Shown here piece after piece: positions 57,669 through 64,000 of a DNA stretch of 64,000 nt. The notes beneath the pieces are model-generated. The model searched no databases. It worked only from the letters and a program-made list of their open reading frames with translations, and was not told the DNA's origin. Made by a program: the position numbers and the translations under genes. The DNA comes from Caulobacter vibrioides (GTDB lineage Bacteria; Pseudomonadota; Alphaproteobacteria; Caulobacterales; Caulobacteraceae), in NCBI RefSeq assembly GCF_002310375.3, contig NZ_CP023315.3, positions 1,984,001 through 2,048,000 of the forward strand, read 5' to 3'. Position 1 is the stretch's first letter. Each line of letters starts with the position of its first letter.

Positions 57669-58492
57669 ACCTTCTTCTCCGCGGCTTTGGCGTCGTTCCA
57701 GAGCCCGTCCATTTCGGCCAGATCCGACTGGTCGGGCGTCTTGCCGCGCTTGGCCAGTTCGGTCTCGACGAAGCCGAAGCGGCGCGTGAACTTGGCGTTG
57801 GTGGCGCGCAAGGCGTCCTCGGGATCCACGTCCAGCTTGCGGGCGAGGTTGGCGCAGACGAACAGGATGTCGCCCAGCTCTTCGCGCGCCTTGGCCAGAT
57901 CGCCAGCCTCGATCTCGACCGCGATCTCGTCGGTCTCTTCGCGCAGCTTGTCGAGCACCTCGTTGGCCGTCGGCCAGTCGAAGCCGACGCGAGCGGCGCG
58001 CTTGGTCAGCTTCACGGCGCGGGTGAGGGCGGGCAGGCCGGTCGGTACGTCATCCAGCACGCCCGTCTTGGCCTTGGCCTGGCGCTCCTGGGCCTTCAAC
58101 TGCTCCCAGCCGGCGACCTGGTCCGACAGGGTCTCGTAAGCGTGATCGCCGAACACGTGGGGATGCCGGCGGATCATCTTGTCGGAGATGGCGCGTGCGA
58201 CGTCCGCGATGTCGAAGGCCCCTTGCTCCTGCGCCATCCGCGAATGGAAGACGACCTGCAGCAGAAGGTCGCCCAGCTCTTCCTTGAGGTCCGACAGATC
58301 GCCGCGCTCGATGGCGTCGGCGACCTCATAGGCCTCCTCGACCGTATAGGGCGCGATCGTCGCGAAGGTCTGCTCCAGATCCCAAGGGCAGCCGCCCTCG
58401 GGGTTGCGCAGCGTCGCCATGATCTCGATCAGGGCGAAGAGCGGGTGCTGGTCGTCACTCGGCGGGGCCAAGGGCGGCGTTTGAGGGGACAT
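57665..58492 (-). CDS. mazG: Nucleoside triphosphate pyrophosphohydrolase MazG
   Basis: 275 residues from ATG 58492 (MSPQTPPLAPPSDDQHPLFA). Two MazG domains: GGCPWDLEQTFATIAPYTVE then EELGDLLLQVVFHS; and REETDEIAVEIEAG then EELGDILFVCANLARKLD, each carrying EExxD/ExxD metal motifs. Hydrolyses (d)NTPs to monophosphates, and ppGpp in some species. The 5' end overlaps the MFS gene by 38 bases, so they are coupled; the 3' end overlaps hflX by 3 bases. Confidence 0.94.
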   Translation of the reverse strand: MSPQTPPLAPPSDDQHPLFALIEIMATLRNPEGGCPWDLEQTFATIAPYTVEEAYEVADAIERGDLSDLKEELGDLLLQVVFHSRMAQEQGAFDIADVARAISDKMIRRHPHVFGDHAYETLSDQVAGWEQLKAQERQAKAKTGVLDDVPTGLPALTRAVKLTKRAARVGFDWPTANEVLDKLREETDEIAVEIEAGDLAKAREELGDILFVCANLARKLDVDPEDALRATNAKFTRRFGFVETELAKRGKTPDQSDLAEMDGLWNDAKAAEKKV

Positions 58493-59867
58493 GCGAATCC
58501 GACGGGGCTGAGGACTTGGACGCATCCGCCGCCGCCGCGTCCCGCGCCGCAAGCTGGCGCTGGATTTCGGCGAGACGGGTCGCGTCCAGCGGATAGCGCA
58601 TCATGATCGCGGCGACCACCAGTCCCAGCAAGGCCGGCGCGATCGCGTACATCCCGATCAGGGCCGCATCGCCTTCGGGCGTGGACACCTTGGGATCGAA
58701 GCCCATCCAGCCCAGGGCGATGAACACCGCCACCGCCAGCGCATAGCCCAGCTTCACCGTGCCGGTGACGATGGCGTAGAGCAGGCCCGTCTTGTCGACG
58801 CCGCTCTCCAGGCGCTCCTCGTCGCCGATGTCGGCCATCATCGAGCGCACCAGCACCGGCGCAGCGGAGTAGGGCAGGCCGGCGAAGACGAGCAGGATCA
58901 TGCCCATCACCGAGCTGCCGGCGGGCATGAACACCGCAGCGACCTGGACGAAGGCGTAGACGATCGCGGCGACGACGAGCGCCTTGTGCTTGCCCAGCTT
59001 CTTGGCCAGCATCGGCCACAGCGGCGCACCCGCCAGCGCGGCCAGGAAATAGACCAGCAGCAGCACGCCCGCCTGGGTCTTGTCGAAGCCCTTGATCCGC
59101 TCGAAGAAGAACAGGAACAGCGTGCCGGCGATGCCGGGGGCCAGGCCCATCAGCAGGTCCGCGAACAGCAGGCGCTGCACCGACGGACGCATCAACAGGC
59201 GCCCGTACTGCTTGAGGCCGGTCTTGCCATGCTGAGGCGGGGCCTGCGGCTCCTTCACCGTGGCGACGGCCAGCAGCACCGTGATCGGCAGCAGGATAAC
59301 GATGAACCAGCCCATCGCCCGGACGCTGTCGATGTGGTCGCCCTTGAGCACCCCGGTGATGAACGGCGGCAGGCAGAGCACCAGGATCATCCCGACGACG
59401 TTCGCCGCCTGCCACCAGCCATAGACACGCGAGCGTTGCTCGTAGTCGCTCGACAGCACCGCGCCCCAGGCGGTCTGGGACAGAACCACGATCGAGTAGC
59501 CGCCGTAGAGCACCGCCAGCCAGAACCAGAGATAGAGCGATCCAACGCCCGGCTCGGCCATGAACAGCGCATAGCAGCCTGCGGTCAGAATCGGCGCGCC
59601 GATCAGCATCCAGGGACGAAAGCGCCCCATCCGCATGCGGGTTCGATCCAGCAGGCCGCCGAAGAGCGGATCGAACAGGATGTCGATCAGCTTGACGATC
59701 AGGAACGCCGAACCGACGACGGTCAGCGAAAGGCCCAGGGAGTTGATGTAGTACTCGGGCAGGTACACCACGAGCGGCAGGCCCATGGCCGCCACCGGAA
59801 TGCAGGGCGCCGCGAACGCGGCCAGCGTCCAGGACGAGGTCCTCTGGGGTGACTGGGCCTTGGACAT
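58455..59867 (-). CDS. MFS transporter, GPH (glycoside-pentoside-hexuronide) type
   Basis: 470 residues from ATG 59867 (MSKAQSPQRTSSWTLAAFAA). Twelve predicted membrane helices; the motif FLIVKLIDILFDPLFGGLLD followed by RTRMRMGRFRPWM is the D-P-x-x-G-x-x-x-D-R-T signature of GPH sugar:cation symporters. The transported compound is unknown. Overlaps mazG at its 3' end. The cytoplasmic C-terminal tail (KSSAPSDSHVPSNAALGPAE) is hydrophilic. Confidence 0.9.
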   Translation of the reverse strand: MSKAQSPQRTSSWTLAAFAAPCIPVAAMGLPLVVYLPEYYINSLGLSLTVVGSAFLIVKLIDILFDPLFGGLLDRTRMRMGRFRPWMLIGAPILTAGCYALFMAEPGVGSLYLWFWLAVLYGGYSIVVLSQTAWGAVLSSDYEQRSRVYGWWQAANVVGMILVLCLPPFITGVLKGDHIDSVRAMGWFIVILLPITVLLAVATVKEPQAPPQHGKTGLKQYGRLLMRPSVQRLLFADLLMGLAPGIAGTLFLFFFERIKGFDKTQAGVLLLVYFLAALAGAPLWPMLAKKLGKHKALVVAAIVYAFVQVAAVFMPAGSSVMGMILLVFAGLPYSAAPVLVRSMMADIGDEERLESGVDKTGLLYAIVTGTVKLGYALAVAVFIALGWMGFDPKVSTPEGDAALIGMYAIAPALLGLVVAAIMMRYPLDATRLAEIQRQLAARDAAAADASKSSAPSDSHVPSNAALGPAE

Positions 59868-60260
59868 ACTCAAACTTCTCCCCGCGCCGTTGATCGCGCT
59901 TCGCGCCAAGCCTTGGATGGCCGTTTCAAACGAGTGTGCGAGGAATATGTGGCAAGCGCTAGCCTGTTCCTCGAAATGGGCGCGGCCGGGCCGCTTCACG
60001 CGGCTGGCCGGTTTGTGTCGTGAGTGGCGTTTGAACGCTCCCTTTCCCTTGATGGGGAAGAGCCGGGAAAATCCTCCCCCCAGCGGGGGAGGTGGCGCGA
60101 AGCGCCGGAGGGGGAAGTCCTGCTGACCCTGCTTCTTCCCCCTCCGTCGTCCCGTCGGGCCGACACCTCCCCCGCTTGGGGGAGGTTTTGACGCGCCGCA
60201 CCTGGAACCGCAGCGCTCCCCCCCGCAGCGTCACCCCAAGCTCCACATTGACCGTGTGCG
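59868..60260. other. Intergenic region upstream of the cobalamin riboswitch
   Basis: No gene found. It contains the promoter of the MFS gene near 59870-59950 and the dispersed repeat at 60067-60189. Otherwise nothing recognisable. Confidence 0.7.
60067..60189. repeat. Dispersed extragenic element, copy 2
   Basis: Bounded by ATCCTCCCCCCAGCGGGGGA and CACCTCCCCCGCTTGGGGGA, and matches the reverse complement of 26963-27084 along its length. Internally GGAGGGGGAAG pairs with CTTCCCCCTCC, so it can fold as a long branched hairpin. A CCCTTGATGGGGAAG tract just upstream (60048-60062) resembles another repeat of the 26.8-kb cluster. Confidence 0.82.
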
Positions 60261-60269
60261 GTGCGGCAT

Positions 60270-60450
60270 GTAGCTCTGGCCACGCGTCAGGCTCCTCGAA
60301 AGAGGATTAAAAGGGAACGAGGTTGAAGACCTCGGCTGCCCCCGCAACTGTAAGCGGCGAGCTTCGCGTCATATGCCACTGGGCCCTCAAAGGCCTGGGA
60401 AGGCGACGCCCAGAAGCATTGACCCGCGAGCCAGGAGACCTGCCCGGCGC
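60270..60450 (+). promoter_or_regulatory. Cobalamin riboswitch
   Basis: Conserved AdoCbl riboswitch blocks in order: AAAAGGGAACGAGGTTG (60310-60326), the B12-box core GCTGCCCCCGCAACTGTAAG (60335-60354), GCCACTGGG...TGGGAAGGCGACG (60375-60408), and GAGCCAGGAGACCTGCC (60428-60444). It lies 150 bases before the btuB start. Binding of cobalamin is expected to hide the ribosome site or end transcription, switching the transporter off. Confidence 0.95.
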
Positions 60451-60595
60451 GGTCGTTCATCGCTCGGCCGGGGTGCGCCGAACGAACGGGATTTCCCGAG
60501 AAACGACAGTCACAGGCCGCGCGGCGGCCTGAGCGTCCGCGTCCTCGCGGGCGTTCGAGACGTCGCGTGGGTCGTTCATAACGGGAAGACTGAAC

Positions 60596-62548
60596 ATGAT
60601 CCGAGCCCTCTTGAGCTCCACCGCCTTGGCCACCGCGCTGCTTGCCGCGCCCGCGTTCGCCGATGACCAGAAGGCCCCAGAAGCCGACGTCGCCGGCGCG
60701 ACCGGCGCCAACGGCGTCGCCGAACTGGTGGTCACCGCCACCCGCACCGTGCAACCGATAGAGAAGGTCGGCGCTTCGGTGACCGTCCTGACCCAGCCCG
60801 TGCTCGAGGCCAGCCAGGCGATCTCGGTCACCGAGCTGCTGGCCCAGACGCCCAGCGTGACCTTCGCCCGCAACGGCGGCGTCGGCACCGCGACCAGCCT
60901 CTATATCCGCGGCGCCGAGAGCCACCACACCGTCGTGCTGATCGACGGGGTCAAGCTGAACGATCCTTCGTCCACGCAAGGCGGCTTCAACAGCGGCAAC
61001 CTGCTGGTCGGCGACATCTCGCGCATCGAAGTGCTGCGCGGCGCGCAATCCACCCTCTGGGGCAGCCAGGCGATCGGCGGCGTCGTCAACATCGTCACCG
61101 CCGAGCCGACCACGCCGTTCACCAGCTCGCTGTCGGCCGAGGCCGGCGCGCGCAAGACCGGATATCTGCGCGGCGCCGTAGGCGGCGCTTCGGACAAGGT
61201 CACCTGGCGCGTCGCGGGCGGCTATTACACCACCGACGGCTTCTCGTCGTACAAGCTGGGCGCGGAAAAGGACGGCTACCAGAACGCCGGTGCGTCGGGT
61301 CGCCTGCGGGTGAAGCTCACCGATACGGTCTCGGTCGAGACCCGGGCGGTCTATTCGCGCGGCAAGAACGACTTCGACGGCTTCAACACCGATAGCCCCG
61401 AGTTTGGTCGCACCAAGGAGCTGGTGGTCTATCAAGGCCTGAACGCCGCCTTGCTGGACGGTCGCTGGAACAACCGCGTCGGCTTCGCCTACACCGACAC
61501 CGACCGCCAGAACTACAACCCCGCCCGCCCCGCCGTGCCGATGACGTTCGATGCGGCCGGCAAGAACAAGCGCTGGGAGTATCAGGGCGTGTTCGCGATC
61601 ACCGAGACCTGGACCGCGACCTTCGGCGCCGAGAGCGAACGCTCGCGCATGCGCACCCGCTCGCCGTCGGTGGCCAATCCGAACGTGGCGTTCCGCACCG
61701 GCAAGATCAGCGCCGACAGCCTTTACGGCCAACTGCAGGCCGATATCGCGCCTGGTCTGACGGTGACCGGCGGTCTGCGCTACGAAGACCACGACGCCTA
61801 CGGCGCCCACACGCTGGGCCAAGTCGGCGCGGCTTGGGCCCTGAATGACAACGCCACGGTGCTGCGGGCCGGCTACAGCCAAGGCTTCCGCGCGCCGGGT
61901 CTCTATGAGCTGTTCAGCGAGTACGGCAACGCCGCGCTCTCGCCCGAAGAGTTCGACAGCTGGGAAGCCGGCGTCGAGCAGCGCTTCCTCGATGGCAAGG
62001 TCCGCGCCTCGGCGACCGTCTTCCATCGCGAAGCCGACAACGAGATCCGCTTCTTCTCGTGCTCGTTCGGCGCGACCGACGCGCTCTGCGCGCCGGGCGG
62101 GGTCTTCCGCTTCGGCTACTACCGCAATCTGCAGAAGACCAAGGCCCAGGGGCTTGAGTTGATCGCCGAGGCGCGCCCGGTCGAGGGCCTGACGATCACC
62201 GGCAACTACACCTATACCGAGGCCGAACTGGCGGCGGGCGCGAACACCGGCAAGCAGCTGTCGCGTCGCCCGAAGGACCTCGCCAACCTGTCGGCGACCT
62301 ATCGCTGGCCGGTGGGGCTCTCGACCACGGTGGCGGTGCGCTATGTGGGCAAGACCTACAATAACGAGGCCAACACCGTGGCGGTGTCGGACTATGCGAC
62401 GGTGGATCTGCGGGCGTCCTATCCGATCAGCGAGACCCTGGAGGTCTATGGTCGGGTCGAGAACGCCTTGGACAAGGACTATCAGACGATCCTGAACTAC
62501 GGCACGCCGGGCCGTGGCGCGTTCCTGGGTCTGCGGGCGCGCTTCTAA
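60596..62548 (+). CDS. btuB: TonB-dependent cobalamin receptor
   Basis: 650 residues. Signal peptide ([20 protein letters not shown]), TonB box ELVVTATR (43-50), plug domain ([59 protein letters not shown]) and a 22-strand barrel ending in the outer-membrane motif [11 protein letters not shown]. Expected to import B12 across the outer membrane. Placed under the cobalamin riboswitch and before cobQ, which supports the B12 assignment over other siderophores. Confidence 0.94.
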   Translation: MIRALLSSTALATALLAAPAFADDQKAPEADVAGATGANGVAELVVTATRTVQPIEKVGASVTVLTQPVLEASQAISVTELLAQTPSVTFARNGGVGTATSLYIRGAESHHTVVLIDGVKLNDPSSTQGGFNSGNLLVGDISRIEVLRGAQSTLWGSQAIGGVVNIVTAEPTTPFTSSLSAEAGARKTGYLRGAVGGASDKVTWRVAGGYYTTDGFSSYKLGAEKDGYQNAGASGRLRVKLTDTVSVETRAVYSRGKNDFDGFNTDSPEFGRTKELVVYQGLNAALLDGRWNNRVGFAYTDTDRQNYNPARPAVPMTFDAAGKNKRWEYQGVFAITETWTATFGAESERSRMRTRSPSVANPNVAFRTGKISADSLYGQLQADIAPGLTVTGGLRYEDHDAYGAHTLGQVGAAWALNDNATVLRAGYSQGFRAPGLYELFSEYGNAALSPEEFDSWEAGVEQRFLDGKVRASATVFHREADNEIRFFSCSFGATDALCAPGGVFRFGYYRNLQKTKAQGLELIAEARPVEGLTITGNYTYTEAELAAGANTGKQLSRRPKDLANLSATYRWPVGLSTTVAVRYVGKTYNNEANTVAVSDYATVDLRASYPISETLEVYGRVENALDKDYQTILNYGTPGRGAFLGLRARF

Positions 62549-62613
62549 GGAGGGCAGGGGCGGGAGACGGTGTCCCTCGCCCCCGGCCACCTTGTCTTGG
62601 AGGAGACCAGCGC

Positions 62614-64000
62614 ATGGCCGCCTTGATGATCCAGGGCTGCGGCTCGGATGTGGGAAAGTCGGTGCTGGTCGCCGGCCTGTGCCGGCTGTTCGCCAACCGC
62701 GGTGTCGTGGTGCGGCCCTTCAAGCCTCAGAACATGTCGAACAACGCCGCCGTCACCGCCGACGGCGGCGAGATCGGCCGCGCCCAGGCCCTGCAGGCCA
62801 TCGCCTGTCGGACGCCGCCGACGGTCGACATGAACCCCGTGCTGCTCAAGCCGCAGAGCGATATCGGCGCGCAGGTGGTGGTGCGCGGTCGGATGGCCGG
62901 CGCGTGGGCTGCGCGCGGCTATCAGGATCACAAGGCCAGCCTCCTGCCGACCGTGGTGGAGAGCTTTCGTGCGCTGGAAAGCCAGTGCGATCTTGTCATC
63001 GTCGAGGGGGCCGGCAGCCCGGCCGAGATCAATCTTCGGGCCGGCGACATCGCCAATATGGGCTTCGCCCGCGCCGCCGATGTGCCGGTGGTGCTGGTGG
63101 GGGACATCGATCGGGGCCACGTGATCGCCGCCCTGGTGGGGGCGCACGCCGTGCTCGATCCGGAAGATCGGGCGATGATCAAGGGCTTCCTGATCAACAA
63201 GTTTCGGGGCGATCCGGCCCTGTTCGACGACGGTCGGCGGGCGATCGTAGAGCGCACCGGCTGGGCCGACCTTGGCATGGCGCCGTGGCTGGCGGCGGCG
63301 CGCCGGCTCCCGGCCGAGGACGCGGTCGTGCTGGACGCCCGTTCGGCAGGCCGTGGTGGCAAGGTCCGGATTGTCGTTCCAATGCTGTCCCGCATCGCCA
63401 ATTTCGACGAGTTCGACGCGCTGCGCGCCGAGCCTGGAGTCGAATTCGCCTTCGTGCCGCCGGGCTCGGCGCTGCCGGGCGACGCGGACCTGGTGATCCT
63501 GCCTGGCACCAAGGCCACGCGGGCGGATCTCGACTTTGTTCGCGCCCAGGGCTGGGACATCGACCTGCAGGCTCATCTGCGGCGCGGCGGCCGCGTGCTG
63601 GGGCTCTGCGGCGGCTATCAGATGCTGGGCCGGCGCGTGGCCGATCCCGACGGCGTCGAGGGCGCGCCGGGGACTTCGGAAGGCCTCGGTCTGCTCAACG
63701 TCGACACCGTGATGACCGGTGACAAGACGCTACGGCCCGTCACGGGCCGCCTGGACGGCGGCGCGCGGTTCGAGGGGTATGAGATGCATGTGGGCCGCAC
63801 CACAGGCGCGGCCCGGCCGATGCTGACGTTCGATACGGGCGAAACGGACGGCGCCGTCTCGGCGGACGGTCGGATCAGCGGTTGCTACGTCCACGGCCTG
63901 TTCGATCGCGGCGAGGCCCGCGCGGCGCTTCTGGCGGAGCTGGGCGCGGCGTCGGACGCCGTCGATCAGGCCGCGCGCGTGGATCTGGCCCTGGACGAGA
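62614..64000 (+). CDS. cobQ: Cobyric acid synthase, 3' end beyond the window
   Basis: 462 codons visible from ATG 62614 (GGAGGAG at 62599-62605); the frame is open to the window edge. Only about 20-30 residues should be missing, since CobQ is ~485. N-terminal P-loop ATPase: [41 protein letters not shown]-terminal class I glutamine amidotransferase: Cys332 in [12 protein letters not shown] and His427 in GCYVHGLFD. Amidates the corrin ring side chains of adenosylcobyrinate diamide. With btuB it forms a B12 uptake and synthesis module. Confidence 0.96.
   Translation, partial: MAALMIQGCGSDVGKSVLVAGLCRLFANRGVVVRPFKPQNMSNNAAVTADGGEIGRAQALQAIACRTPPTVDMNPVLLKPQSDIGAQVVVRGRMAGAWAARGYQDHKASLLPTVVESFRALESQCDLVIVEGAGSPAEINLRAGDIANMGFARAADVPVVLVGDIDRGHVIAALVGAHAVLDPEDRAMIKGFLINKFRGDPALFDDGRRAIVERTGWADLGMAPWLAAARRLPAEDAVVLDARSAGRGGKVRIVVPMLSRIANFDEFDALRAEPGVEFAFVPPGSALPGDADLVILPGTKATRADLDFVRAQGWDIDLQAHLRRGGRVLGLCGGYQMLGRRVADPDGVEGAPGTSEGLGLLNVDTVMTGDKTLRPVTGRLDGGARFEGYEMHVGRTTGAARPMLTFDTGETDGAVSADGRISGCYVHGLFDRGEARAALLAELGAASDAVDQAARVDLALDE

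Noticed and set aside
62545-63576. Long antisense frame over cobQ
   Set aside because: The sense strand encodes all the CobQ motifs in order; the antisense product is a His/Arg/Gly-rich shadow.

Overview
The window is GC-rich alphaproteobacterial chromosome, almost certainly Caulobacter (C. crescentus/vibrioides or a close relative). The reasons are three tandem short flagellins behind flbT/flaF with sigma-54 promoters, the dusB-ntrBCYX-dat-hfq-hflX-mazG order, an alphaproteobacterial direct-repeat SOS box at ssb, pyruvate dehydrogenase E1 beta carrying its own lipoyl domain, a fused IspDF, and many GTG/TTG starts. No rRNA, tRNA, CRISPR, transposase or prophage gene was seen.

Region 1 (1-9.2 kb) is a flagellar filament locus: flbT and flaF (translational control of flagellin), flagellins fljM, fljN and fljO, a FlaG-like protein, a PseH-type acetyltransferase that probably serves flagellin glycosylation, and a 954-residue beta-propeller/FlaEY-like protein, then two small exported Cys-containing proteins.

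Region 2 (9.2-26 kb) mixes housekeeping and accessory genes: LexA-controlled ssb, a secreted unknown, a GNAT, pyruvate phosphate dikinase, a DUF4861 protein, a divergent pirin/LysR pair, an unusual 812-residue protein built from about 99 eight-residue repeats downstream of an Hsp70-like gene, a BaiN/HI0933-type flavoprotein, a DEAD-box helicase with a DbpA-type RNA-binding domain and a long basic tail, and a small ExbB/TolQ-like membrane protein with two operator-like palindromes. From 26.13 to 27.09 kb there is no convincing gene, only pairs of inverted extragenic repeats.

Region 3 (27-47.7 kb) is core metabolism: secG, pyrG, rpmF, a two-domain retropepsin-like protein, an enoyl-CoA hydratase, eno, an ftsB/divIC-type division gene, the pyruvate dehydrogenase cluster pdhA-pdhB-pdhC-gpx-lpd, a DUF6880 protein, an AMP-forming acyl ligase, a lipoprotein hydrolase lacking its nucleophile, lipA, a COQ10/RatA-type protein, pncC/cinA and ispDF. 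Pyruvate metabolism (ppdK, eno, pdh, lpd, with lipA making the lipoyl cofactor) is strongly represented.

Region 4 (47.8-60 kb) is the tightly overlapped nitrogen-signalling operon dusB-ntrB-ntrC-ntrY-ntrX-dat, then hfq-hflX, with mazG and an MFS transporter on the other strand. Both NtrC and NtrX have intact ATPase motifs but lack the GAFTGA sigma-54-contact loop.

Region 5 (60-64 kb) is a cobalamin module: a dispersed repeat element, a cobalamin riboswitch, a btuB-type TonB-dependent receptor, and cobQ/cbiP, which runs off the window end.
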